From Conchocele bisecta (Eukaryota > Mollusca > Bivalvia > Lucinida > Thyasiridae), in the NCBI GenBank assembly GCA_029237695.1, contig CM055278.1, forward strand, positions 69,617,188-69,681,187: a stretch of DNA of 64,000 nucleotides, given 5' to 3'. This document shows positions 25,209 to 36,900 of this stretch, in pieces. The notes below the pieces were generated by a model that worked only from the letters and a program-made list of their open reading frames with translations, had not been told where the DNA came from and did no database searches. Every line of letters begins with the position of its first letter. Within the stretch, counting starts at the first letter, position 1. The position numbers and the translations under genes are program-made.

Positions 25209-25994
25209 TCATATATGGCTAGAATTTTGTAGTAAGGTGTCGCTTTCATTCAGCCCGTCTGCTATATCGTCCATGTTATACCCCTGGCCATCTGCTGTAT
25301 CTGCTGCAGAGTCTGAATTGCTCGTAGAAGACGTATCACTACGCTTGGTTTTCATCAAATTTGCTGTTTCATTCATTTCCTCATACTCATTTTCAACAGT
25401 ATCATTGGATTTCATCACAGAACCCATTTCAGTGGGTTTGATTTCAGGAGTGGGCCTATTTCCTGCCTGGTTATCTGTAGGACTATTGGGTTCAGCTTTT
25501 ATCAGATTCTCTAGATTTTCTGGGACAGCATCAACACAATCATTCCCAGACTGGTTTTCTGCTTCATCCTCGTTAATTAAGCTCGACCTTTCATTTCCGT
25601 CTGCTTCTGTACTGGAACCAGACTGGTTTTCCGTTTCATCCCTGGTTGTTAACTCTGCCGATCTATTGACATCGGCTTTTGTGTTTGACTTGGACTGGTC
25701 CTCAGTGTCATTCTGAGCTATTAACTTGGTCGTGTCATTCACGTCTGCATCTGTACTGGAACTGGACTGGTTATCATTTTCTTCCTCAATTTTCTCACCA
25801 ACTCTAACGTCATCTATGTTAGCCTTTATCCATGATGAACGTGTCTGTCTCTCGAAGGATTTCCTCGCTATATCTGTCAGGTGCTCCATCTCTGCCTGGC
25901 CCGTCTGCAGAACCATCTTATACAGGTTGCCGTCTGCTTTCTGCAGTAGAGTGTATGGCGCGTCAAAATCCGTGATTTCCCCTTCATCCAGTAC
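25209..25994 (-). CDS. ABCC4: ABCC4-like last exon: NBD2 end and long acidic repeat tail
   Basis: The exon has 261 codons plus TGA (25209-25211). It starts after TTCGGTACAG. The first 55 or so residues, VLDEGEITDFDAPYTLLQK to ARKSFERQT, match the end of NBD2 and the short conserved C-terminus of MRP4. The remaining 200 or so residues are a hydrophilic tail rich in D, E, N, S and T with no membrane segment. It contains four tandem 24-residue repeats at residues 76-171, each opening with QS and with an acidic end such as DETEN. The tail is much longer than in vertebrate MRP4 and lacks an obvious PDZ-ligand ending (it ends QNSSHI). It is probably cytoplasmic and disordered. The open frame continues 35 codons upstream of the acceptor, but those residues do not match the family. 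Confidence 0.9.
   Translation of the reverse strand, partial: VLDEGEITDFDAPYTLLQKADGNLYKMVLQTGQAEMEHLTDIARKSFERQTRSSWIKANIDDVRVGEKIEEENDNQSSSSTDADVNDTTKLIAQNDTEDQSKSNTKADVNRSAELTTRDETENQSGSSTEADGNERSSLINEDEAENQSGNDCVDAVPENLENLIKAEPNSPTDNQAGNRPTPEIKPTEMGSVMKSNDTVENEYEEMNETANLMKTKRSDTSSTSNSDSAADTADGQGYNMDDIADGLNESDTLLQNSSHI
25482..25769 (-). repeat. Coding 72-bp tandem repeat (24 residues x 4)
   Basis: Four in-frame copies lie in the ABCC4-like tail: QSSSSTDADVNDTTK..., QSKSNTKADVNRSAE..., QSGSSTEADGNERSS... and QSGNDCVDAVPENLE.... The first three are clear and the fourth is diverged. The spacing is exactly 24 residues, which points to tandem duplication of a 72-bp coding segment kept in frame. 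Product function is unknown; the composition is acidic and disorder-prone. Confidence 0.85.
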
Positions 25995-26109
25995 CTGTAC
26001 CGAAGAACAAGCAATATGTGATTCTCTTTTGTCTCTTTTGTCTCTTTTGTCACACATCCATTTTTTTTTTATTGAAGTTCGACAATAAGGACTTGACAAA
26101 TTTTACAAA

Positions 26110-26340
26110 TTTTATTCATTCAAGACAAGGGTAATGGTTCCGAAGGTCATAATAACACCTGTCAGTAAAGTCGAACAAGGAGAGATAACTCAGAAGAAAA
26201 ATTTGAAAATCAATTGTGTTCTTCCTCTTGCCATTATAGAGGTATAGCAAATTTAGTTATGATTTGTTATGAAGGACTTGAGTGATTGCGAAGACAATGA
26301 TACTGAATGGGAAGCTTACATCCAGTTTAAACAAATATTT
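26110..26340. repeat. Fragment of ACAAG-type repeat in the last intron
   Basis: ACAAGGGTAATGGTTCCGAAGG, AAGGAGAGATAACTCAGAAG and TTCTTCCTCTTGCCATTATA resemble 17755-18250. It lies in the intron between the last two ABCC4-like exons. Confidence 0.55.
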
Positions 26341-26350
26341 TACATAAACT

Positions 26351-26921
26351 AGAAAATGTGTTCATAGAACACAGATACCCCACATATCGCTCTAATAGTA
26401 AAGAAGGCAAAATTCCAAGTCCAAAAGGGGGAGATAATGCATGGCTCAGTGTCGAGGCAAAAATAGAAATTCACTATAAAAAAGCTACATACCAAGCATC
26501 AAGCCCCCAGCTATTACGGTTTAGAAGTTTTACAAGTTACAAGCTAAATTCTAAGTAAAAAAGGGGGAGATAATCCATGACCCGGGGGTTGAATAAAAAA
26601 AAACTTTGTGCATCTAATAAGCATAAGGAAGCCACATACTAAGTTTCAGGTCTGTAGCTATTACGGTTTAAAAGTTTTACGAGTTACAAGGCAAAATTAC
26701 CAAATTCTCGTCGAAAAGGGGGAGATAATCCATTACCGGGGGTCGAATCAAAAATCAAAATAAACTTTGCGCATCTACTCATCATACGGAAGCTACATAC
26801 CAAGTTTCAGGTCTGTAGCTATGACGGTTTAAAAGTTTTACGAGTTACAAGGTTGGTGATGGACGGATGGACAAGGATAACACTAAATGCCCCCTCTACT
26901 ATCGTGGTGGGGCATAAAAAA
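26351..26921 (+). mobile_element. Complete tandem-core element with 5' and 3' hairpins
   Basis: The 5' hairpin TGTGTTC-ATA-GAACACA (26357-26373) is followed by GATACCCCACAT. Three ~160-bp core units share AAGGGGGAGATAATCCATGA, TTTCAGGTCTGTAGCTATTA and TTTTACGAGTTACAAGG. The 3' hairpin is ATGCCCCC ... GGTGGGGCAT (26887-26915), followed by AAAAAATG. An inverted, diverged copy lies at 46995-47545. Confidence 0.8.
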
Positions 26922-27298
26922 TGCAGATCCGGATCAGACGGCTCGTGAAGAGCCGTCTGTGAAGAGCAGTCTCATCTGGATCTACACTGTTGGCAAACAC
27001 CGCTATAGAGGGCTGTAGTGTTGAAAGGGTTAAAACATCTGGTCTGTTTGGTCTGTTTGTACTGGGTTGACTCTGCGACCAGAACAAACCAGATGTATTT
27101 ACATAACACGATAAACACAAAAGCAGAAAATTCATTCCTTAAATTTACATTTATTTGCCATGTTGAAATTGCATTTTCTGATATTTTCAAAAATAGAAAC
27201 ACCAATATATGGCATGAGAATAAAGTTAAACATTATGTTTACATCCTTTTGTTGTAATTCATGGAACAGCAACATTGCCAGACAAAGGTGTATTGTTA

Positions 27299-27531
27299 TT
27301 GTTAACCCTTTCCCTGTTTTGCGATATTTCGACTGTTCCAAATCGAAAACATCTGAATAAAAGAATCAAATGCTGGGTCAAATGATGGTTAAATTATCTG
27401 ATAGAGTAGAAAACATTGTGGGAAAAGAAGAAATTGTTTGTTACAAGCAATTTCTCCTTTTCCCACAATGTTTTCAAAAGACATCTTCTGCAGAGGCGTG
27501 AAAAGTCGTTTCTATCAGGGAAAGGGTTAAT
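27299..27531. mobile_element. Small TIR/palindromic MITE
   Basis: Inverted termini TTAACCCTTTCCCTG and CAGGGAAAGGGTTAA enclose a hairpin: AACATTGTGGGAAAAGAAGA against TCTCCTTTTCCCACAATGTT. It lies just downstream of the 27628-27906 exon in the intron. Confidence 0.8.
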
Positions 27532-27579
27532 TAAACTTTGTGGAGTTTTCAATACACTTTAAACAAACCAAATAGTTTA

Positions 27580-27906
<327 letters not shown>

Positions 27907-28540
27907 CTAGGCAGAGGGATAAAAGACGAAACGTCACTTGTTCTGTAGCCTATCGTATTTAGCTGTGTATTACGCGCATTTTTTCAGCCCCATTTTTAAT
28001 CCAGAAGTCACCCTGTGCGTTATAAGTAGGAACATAAATTTCAAACATTTTTTCCAACTTATTTCTGCCAGTTTTACGCAAACAAAACAAGCCCGGAAAC
28101 GAAAATATCAATTTTTGACAGGTGTCCGCTATGATGCTGAAATGCGCATAGTGTGAAACAAGAGAAAAGGAATCAATCGATATGAATGGGTGCGGTAAGT
28201 ATAGATTGATGGTAAATTGGTATATTTTGGGATTTAATATAGCCAGGCTCGTAACATAAGAGGCTACGTGTATTAGAGGAAATTTACGTGTTTTCTGTAT
28301 TTACGCTGGTGTGACGTCACACATCTGTTATTCTGTGAATAATTAATGAGGACAGATCATCTCGATCCTATAAGCGCTTAATGTAAGATTTTAGATGCTA
28401 AATCAAGCGTCGCGCACATTCAGATCGCATTCGGTAACACTCGGTAATGGTCGTTTTTCGTTGCTAGGTGCCGACTGACTGTGTTACTATTTTTGTAAAG
28501 TATTGACAATTATTCACGCATCAATACCGTATGACATGTG

Positions 28541-28593
28541 CGACCAGCATAGCCCCTGATTCATCTGCGCATACACTGATATGGGGCTATGCT
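28541..28593. repeat. Hairpin CCAGCATAGCCCC
   Basis: CCAGCATAGCCCCTGAT pairs with ATATGGGGCTATGCTGG. The surrounding 27950-28750 is intron without other recognisable content. Confidence 0.7.
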
Positions 28594-28759
28594 GGAATGT
28601 CGTGTATTCAGGTAGTACCTATGTATATTGTTAAACCTAATCAATAATTTTTAAATTTTTTTTGTTGTGCTCTAGACGCGAACTATTTTTTTCCCTGATT
28701 TTTCCCCCCAAAATATAGATGCGCGTTGTACACCAGTGCGCGCAATACACAGCTAAATA

Positions 28760-29086
28760 CGGTATTTCACCAACATTGCAAAGTATACTTATCTAGCAAA
28801 GTATACTTTTGAGGGAGAAATTTTCAATTTAAAGATAAATTTATTAATTTTTATTGTACTGAATTTATTACATTATCACAGCCATTTTGGCTGTGATAAC
28901 AGCCATTTTGGCTGTGATAATGTAATAAATTCAGTATAATAATTCTGAATACTTATAATCATCAAATATATGCAGTCGTTAGTTCTATATGAAATAATGC
29001 ATTTCGGGAAAAATAAATGATTATTCCCTCAAAGTATACTTTGCTAGATAAGTATACTTTGCAATTTTGATGAAATCGGCTACAGA
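28760..29086. mobile_element. Palindromic MITE (AGTATACTT family), full-length copy
   Basis: TTTCACCAACATTGCAAAG is the left end and GATGAAATCGGCTACAG the right end, with CAAAGTATACTT on both sides. The palindromic centre carries a duplicated AGCCATTTTGGCTGTGATAA. It lies in the intron between the 29562-29651 and 27628-27906 exons. Confidence 0.9.
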
Positions 29087-29561
29087 AGTTTACATGTTGT
29101 ATTGTGAACGTGTACTCATTCATTGAAAGCATATGAGACACGCCATGTAATTTTGTACCTTTGGACATCTGCGTAATTTCATTAAATACGTTTACAAAAT
29201 TTACAATATTTTTTCATAAATAAAGTCAAAATTTTCAGAGTAAAGTAATTCCACATGTACTTTGAACATTTTGTCAACTTATGACTCCATTTACGGAAAA
29301 TATGTTTTTTAAACATATTAAATTATGCAGATGTCTGAAGGTACCAAATCTCATGGCGTATCTCGTATGACAAGGTTGGCCACCGACTCTTGAAAGAAGA
29401 GAAAATGGGCGGAAAAGCAGGAAGTGTGCAAAAATAACCCAAAATAAGGGGAAAATCAGGAAATGTTAACCCGTAAAATGTGGAAACCATCAACGGTCAT
29501 CTGTGATTGAGGGAAAATTATGGCAATTCAGGGAAAAATCCAATAATCAGAGAGAACCCAC

Positions 29562-29651
29562 CTCGGACAGGGACATCCACAGGGCGTCGTCTTCATGCTC
29601 ACCAAACGGGTCCAGGTTCTGTCTCAGCGCCCCCATAAATAGGGTTGGGTC
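29562..29651 (-). CDS. ABCC4: ABCC4-like exon: NBD2 region after Q-loop (30 codons)
   Basis: This 90-nt exon reads DPTLFMGALRQNLDPF followed by GEHEDDALWMSLSE, in phase 0 at both ends. It matches the ABCC segment EPVLFxGTMRxNLDPFxEHxDEELWxALxE that follows the Q-loop and contacts the membrane domain. The acceptor is TTGTTGTAG and the donor is CCGAG followed by GTGGGTTC. It is too short to stand out as an open reading frame. I found it by looking for the piece missing between the Walker A and signature exons. Joining 42417, this exon and 27906 gives a continuous NBD2 without gap or overlap. It is flanked on its 5' side by a split MITE (29703-30580). Confidence 0.93.
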
Positions 29652-29702
29652 CTACAACAACAACATCATCATCAACAACAACATAATATTCTGATTGAAC
29701 AA

Positions 29703-30580
29703 CAGTAGCCTATTTCACCAACATTGCAAAGTATACTTATCTAGCAAAGTATACTTTGAGGGAGTAATCATTTATTTTTCCTGAAATGCATTATTTTATA
29801 TAGAACGACTGCATATATTTGATGATTAAAAGTATGCAGAATTATTATACTGAATTTATTACATTATCACAGCCATTTTGATAATGTAATAAATTCAGTA
29901 TAATAAGAATTCCGCGGAATCAAATGTCTCGCCTTGTTCCGCCTTGACCTTCACCCTGGGGCCGGAGAAAACAAAATTAATAGTCGTATATTCATCTACA
30001 TATCATAGTAAAGGGATATAAAGTTTGATGACTAGCTGATAAGGTGTTGGAAGTAATGATCGTAACACGAAAACTTAACATTGAAAGTATTAAAAAAATA
30101 GAATTTGACCTTAACCCTGGGGCCCGAGAAAAACAAATTAATAGTCCTATATTCATCTACATATCATAGTAAAGGGATGTATAAAGTTTGATGACTGTAG
30201 CTGATAAGGTGTTGAAGTAATGATTGTAACACGAAAACTTAACATTGAAAGTATTAACAAATACAGTTTGACCTTGACCCTGGAGACCCTGGGGCCTGCC
30301 AATTTTTTTTTAATAGTCCTATATTCATGTACATATCATAGTAAACGGTATGTATAAAGTTTGATGACTGTAGCTGACAAGGTGTTGAAGTAATGACCGT
30401 AACACGAAAACTTAACATTGAATGTATTAAGAATGATGCCGCCGCCAACTCCAGAAAAGCAAAACCTATGTCTCGCTTTCCGCTTCGCGGGCGAGACAAT
30501 AAAAATTAATAAATTTATCAAAATATTGAAAATTTCTCCCTCAAAGTATACTTTGCAATTTTGATGAAATCGGCTACAGG
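29703..30580. mobile_element. Palindromic MITE split by an inserted element
   Basis: The left half (29703-29906) and right tail (30498-30580) are both from the AGTATACTT MITE family, and together they match the copy at 17341-17645. The intervening 29907-30497 is a separate hairpin-ended element. Confidence 0.85.
29907..30497 (+). mobile_element. Helentron-like non-autonomous element inserted in a MITE
   Basis: It starts with the palindrome ATTCCGCGGAAT (29909-29920) and GTCTCGCC. It contains three ~130-bp repeats with TAATAGTCCTATATTCATC, AGTTTGATGACTGTAGCTGA and AACACGAAAACTTAACATTG. It ends in the hairpin GTCTCGCTTTCCGC-TTC-GCGGGCGAGAC (30470-30497). AATAA borders it on both sides (29902-29906 and 30498-30502), and the uninterrupted MITE has it once. 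Confidence 0.8.
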
Positions 30581-30979
30581 GCTAATTGCACAGCATAAGC
30601 TAAGGTTATAAGGATGGAACCTCAGTGTCAAGCCTCATCCGAAAGAACAGTGGGGTAGAAACAATATTTTTCACACAAAGGGTGGAGATTGAACTCATAA
30701 TCTCTGAGTGTGGGAGATGGAATGTGACCTACTGTCTGTTTCACGAAAGCTGCCCAAATTTAACGGCTATACATGTATAAACAATCGAAAAACAATATTT
30801 TTTTTGATAATATTAAATTAAAGGAAAATTTAAGAATCACCCTTCTTTTTATTTCGTGAAAATTTGTCAAATATTGATTTTATTACGAACTAGATTGGTC
30901 AGTAAGCTTACGGAATACCCCCCGCGTGGGATCAGTACCCCTAAATATGTAAAATTTTCCAAGTGTGGGCTTGTGACCT

Positions 30980-33900
30980 TGACTCTGGGCTTAGTGGGGG
31001 GGGGGGGGGGGGGGGCACGAACGTGAATGTGAAGCAGATCCGAGCAAGGAAATAGAAGTTATAACCGATTTGTCTGATGTTAAGTTTTGTAAAGAGACTA
31101 AGTATGTGATCTTGACCATGGGATCAGCGGGGATATGTCACAGCATGATAGTAGAGCCTTACAGGAATGCATGCATTAAATATTAAGGATTTTAGATGAA
31201 GTTATAACATGTTTCTCTGATGTTAAGTTTTGTAAAGAGATCATGTATTTGACCTTGACCTTGGGATCAGCGGGGGTTGGACGGTCGTGGATTTGGCACA
31301 GCATGGTAGTAGAGCCTTACAGGAATGCATGTGTGAAATATTAAGCACCTTAGATGAAAGAAATAGAAGTTATAACAATATTTATCTGATGGTAAGTTTA
31401 GTAAAGAGACTAAGTATTTGACCTTGACCATGGGATCAGCGGGGGTTGACGGTCGTGGATTTGGCACAGCATGGTAGTAGAGCCTTACAGGAATGCATGT
31501 GTGAAATATTAAGCACCTTAGATGAAAGAAATAGAAGTTATAACAATATTTCTCTGATGGTAAGTTTAGTAAAGAGACTAAGTATTTGACTTTGACCTTG
31601 GGATCAGCGGGGGTTGGATGGTCGTGGATTTGGCACAGCATGTTAGTAGAGCCTTACAGGAGTGCATGTGTGAAATATTAAACACTTTAGATGAAGGAAA
31701 TAGAAGTTATAACAATATTTCTCTGATGTTAAGTTTTGTAAAGAGACTAAGTATTTGACCTTGACCATGGGATCAGCGGGGGTTGGACGGTCGTGGATTT
31801 GGCACAGCATGGTAGTAGAGCCTTACAGGAATGCATGTGTGAAATATTAAGCACTTTAGATGAAAGAAATAGAAGTTATAACAATATTTCTCTAATGGTT
31901 AAGATTTTAAAGTAAAAGAGAACCTAAGTATTTGAAACCTTGATTTGGCCACGCATTGTGATCAGCAGGGGGTTGGAACGGATCGTGATTTGGCACAAAG
32001 GGGCAAAGCTTCAGGTAGTAAAGCCTTACAGGAATGCATGTTAGAGAAAAATAAATTACAAATTTTTATATGAAGAAAAAAATAGTAATTTAACAATCAT
32101 TTCATCTGATAATTTGTGTAAAGAGACTAAAGTAAAAAATTTGACCCTTGACCAAATTGGAATCAGGGGCTTGGGGGTTGGACGGTCTGGATTTTTGCAC
32201 AGCATGATTAGTAGAGCCTAACAGGAAATGCAGTGTGAAATATAGCACATTTTGATGAAAAGATAGAAGTATAGAAGTATAAACAATATTTCCTCCATGA
32301 TGAAGTTTTGTAAAGGAGACTAAAGTATTTGACCTTGACCATGGGTGGGATCAGCGTTTGGAACGGGTCGTGATTTGCACAGCATGTAGTAGAGCCTTAC
32401 AGGAATCGCATGAGTGAAATCTATTTAAGCACCTTTTGAGATGAAGGAAAATAGAAGTTGAAAAACAATATTTTTCTCTGATGTAAGTTTTAAGTAAAGA
32501 GACTAGTATTTGACCTTGACCGGATAAAGGGGATCATCGGGAGGGGTTAAGACGTCTGGATTTGGCACAGCATGGTGGTAGTAGAGCCTTAACAGGAAAT
32601 GCAAGTGTGAAAATAATTAAAACATTTTAGAATGGAAGGGAAAATTAGTCATAAAAACAATTTTTCTCTGAATGTTAAGTTTTTGTAAAGATACTTAAGT
32701 ATTTGAAAAACCATTGACCATGGGATCAGTTGGGGGTTTGGAACGGTCGTGGATTTGGCACAAAAGGCATGGTAAGAGCCTTACAGGAAATGCATGTGTG
32801 AAATAATTAAGCAACTTTAGATGGAAAGAAAAAGAAGTTATAACAATATTTCTCTGATGTTTAAGTTTTGTAAAAGAGACTGTGTATTTGACCTTGACCA
32901 TGGGAAATCACGGCGGGGGTTGGACGTTCGTGGAATTTTGGCAGAGCAAGGGTAATATAGCCTTACAGGAATGCAAGGGGAAATAAATTAAGAAGCACTT
33001 TAGAATAAAAGAAAAAGAAGTTAATAAACAATATTTCTCTGGGTAATTTAGTAAAGAGACTAAAGGTATTTGACCTTGACCATGGGATCATCGGGAGTTG
33101 GACGGGTCCGTGGATTTGGCACCGCAAGGAAGTCGAGCCTTACAGGAATGCATGTGTGAAATATTAAGCACTTTAGATGAAGGAAATAGAAGTTATAACA
33201 ATATTTCTCTGATGTTAATGTTTTGTAAAGAGACTAAGTATTTGACCTTGACCTTGGGTCAGCGGGGGTTGGAAGGTCGTGGATTTGGCACAGCATGGTA
33301 GTAGAGCCTTACAGGAATGCATGTGTGAAATGAAATATTAAGCATTTTGAAGATGAGGAAATAGAAGTTATAACAAATATTTCTCTGATGTTCAAGTTTT
33401 GTAAGGAGACTAAGTATTTGACCTTGACCATGTGATCAGCGGGGGTTGGACGGTCGTGGATTTGGCACAGCACGGTAGTAGAGCCTTACAGGAATGCATG
33501 TGTGAAATATTAAGCATTTTAGATGAAGGAAATAGAGTTATAACAATATTTCTCTGATGTTAAGAAATTTTGTAAAGAGTACTAAGTATTTGACCTTGAC
33601 CATGGATCAGCGGGGGTTGGAAGGTCGTGGATTTGGCACAGCATGGTAGTAGAGCCTTACAGGAATGCATGTGTGAAATATTAAGCATTTGAGATGAAGG
33701 AAACAGAAGTTATAACAATATTTCTCTGATGTTAAGTTTTGTAAGGAGACTAAGTATTTGACCTTGACCATGGGATCAGCGGGGGTTGGACGGTCGTGGA
33801 TTTGGCACAGCACGGTAGTAGAGCCTTACAGGAATGCATGTGTGAAATATTAAGCATTTTAGATGAAGGAAATAGAAGTTATAACAATATTTCTCTGATG

Positions 33901-36900
33901 TTAAGTTTTGTAAAGAGACTAAGTATTTGACATTGTCCATGGGATCAGCGGGTGTTGGACGGTCGTGGATTTGGCACAGCATGGTAGTAGAGCCTTACAG
34001 GAATGCATGTGTGAAATATTAAGCAATTTAGATGAAAGAAATAGAAGTTATAACAATATTTCTCTGATGTTAAGTTTTGTAAAGAGACTAAGTATTTGAC
34101 CTTGACCATAGGGATCAGCGGGGTTGTTGGACGGTGGTGGATTTGGCACAGCATGGTAGTAGAGCCTTACAGGAATGCATGTGTGAAATATTAAGCATTT
34201 TAGATAAGGAAATAGAAGTTATAACAATATGTCTCAGATGTTAAGTTTTGTAAAGAGACTAAGTATTTGACCTTGACCATGGGATCAGCGGGGGTTGGAC
34301 GGTCATGGATTTGGCACAGCATGGTAGTAGAGCCTTACAGGAATGCATGTGTGAAATATTAAACATTTTAGATGGAGGAAATACAAGTCATAACAATATT
34401 TCTCTGATGTTAAGTTTTGTAAAGAGACTAAGTATTTGACATTGACCATGGGATCAGCGGATGTTGGACAGTCATGGATTTGGCACAGCATGGTAGTAGA
34501 GCCTTACAGGAATGCATGTGTGAAATATTACGCACTTTAGATGAAAGAAATAGAAGTTATAACAATATTTCTCTGATGTTAAGTTTTGTAAAGAGACTAA
34601 GTATTTGACCTTGACCATGGGATCAGCGGGGGTTGGACAGTCGTGGATTTGGCAGAGCATGGTAGTAGAGCCTTACAGGAATGCATGTGTGAAATATTAA
34701 GCACTTTAGATGAAAGAAATAGAAGTTATAACAATATTTCTCTGATGGTAAGTTTAGTAAAGAGACTAAGTATTTGACCTTGACCATGGGATCAGCGGGA
34801 GTTGGACGGTCGTGGATTTGGCACAGCATGGTAGTCGAGCCTTACAGGAATGCATGTGTGAAATATTAAGCACTTTAGATGAAGGAAATAGAAGTTATAA
34901 CAATATTTCTCTGATGGTAAGTTTAGTAAAGAGACTAAGTATTTGACCTTGACCTTGGGATCAGCGGGGGTTGGACGGTCGTGGATTTGGTACAGCATGG
35001 TAGTAGAGCCTTACAGGAATGCATGTGTGAAATATTAAGCATTTTAGATGAAGGAAATAGAAGTTATAACAATATTTCTCTGATGTTAGGTTTTGTAAAG
35101 AGACTAAGTATTTGACCTTGACCATGGGATCAGCGGGGGTTGGACGGTCGTGAATTTGGCACAGCATGGTAGTAGAGCATTACAGGAATGCATGTGTGAA
35201 ATATTAAGCATTTTAGATGAAAGAAATAGAATTTATAACAATATTTCTCTGATGTTAAGTTTTGTAAAGAGACTAAGTATTTGACCTTGACCATGGGATC
35301 AGCGGGAGTTGGACGGTCGTGGATTTGGCACAGCATGGTAGTCGAGCATTACAGGAATGCATGTGTGAAATATTAAGCACTTTAGATGAAGGAAATAGAA
35401 GTTATAACAATATTTCTCTGATGTTAAGTTTTGTAAAGAGACTAAGTATTTGACCTTGACCTTGGGATCAGCGGGGGTTGGAAGGCCGTGGATTTGGCAC
35501 AGCATGGTAGTAGAGCCTTACAGGAATGCATGTGTGAAATATTAAGCATTTTACATGAAGGAAATAGAAGTTATATCAATATTTCTCTGATGTTAAGTTT
35601 TGTAAAGAGACTAAGTATTTGACCTTGACCATGGGATCAGCGGGGGTTGGACGGTCGTGAATTTGGCACAGCATGGTAGTAGAGCCTTACAGGAATGCAT
35701 GTGTGAAATATTAAGCATTTTAGATGAAGGAAATAGAAGTTATAACAATATTTCTCTGATGTTAAGTTTTGTAAAGAGACTAAGTATTTGACCTTGACCA
35801 TGTGATCAGCGGGGGTTGGACGGTCGTGGATTTGGCACAGCACGGTAGTAGAGCCTTACAGGAATGCATGTGTGAAATATTAAGCATTTTAGATGAAGGA
35901 AATAGAAGTTATAACAATATTTCTCTGATATTAAGTTTTGTAAAGAGACTAAGTATTTGACCTTGACCATGGGATCAGCGGGGGTTGGAAGGTCGTGGAT
36001 TGGCACAGCATGGTAGTAGAGCCTTACAGGAATGCATGTGTGAAATATTAAGCATTTGAGATGAAGGAAATAGAAGTTATAACAATATTTCTCTGATGTT
36101 AAGTTTTGTAAAGAGACTAAGTATTTGACCTTGACCATGGGATCAGCGGGGGTTGGACGGTCGTGGATTTGGCACAGCATGGTAGTAGAGCCTTACAGGA
36201 ATGCATGTGTGAAATATTAAGCATTTTAGATGAAGGAAATAGAAGTTATAATATTTCTCTGATGTTAGGTTTTGTAAAGAGACTAAGTATTTGACCTTGA
36301 CCATGGGATCAGCGGGGATTGGACGGTCGTGAATTTGGCACAGCATGGTAGTAGAGCCTTACAGGAATGCATGTGTGAAATATTAAGCTTTTTAGATGAA
36401 AGAAATAGAATTTATAACAATATTTCTCTGATGTTAAGTTTTGTAAAGAGACTAAGTATTTGACCTTGACCATGGGATCAGCGGGGGTTGGAAGGTCGTG
36501 GATTTGGCACAGCATGGTAGTAGAGCCTTACAGGAATGCATGTGTGAAATATTAAGCATTTGAGATGAAGGAAATAGAAGTTATAACAATATTTCTCTGA
36601 TGTTAAGTTTTGTAAGGAGACTAAGTATTTGACCTTGACCATGGGATCAGCGGGGGTTGGACGGTCGTGGATTTGGCACAGCACGGTAGTAGAGCCTTAC
36701 AGGAATGCATGTGTGAAATATTAAGCATTTTAGATGAAGGAAATAGAAGTTATAACAATATTTCTCTGATGTTAAGTTTTGTAAAGAGACTAAGTATTTG
36801 ACATTGTCCATGGGATCAGCGGATGTTGGACGGTCGTGGATTTGGCACAGCATGGTAGTAGAGCCTTACAGGAATGCATGTGTGAAATATTAAGCACTTT

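Noticed and set aside
25237..25716. 159-codon plus-strand frame opposite the last exon
   Set aside because: It is the antisense shadow of the ABCC4-like tail; low-complexity composition and no similarity.
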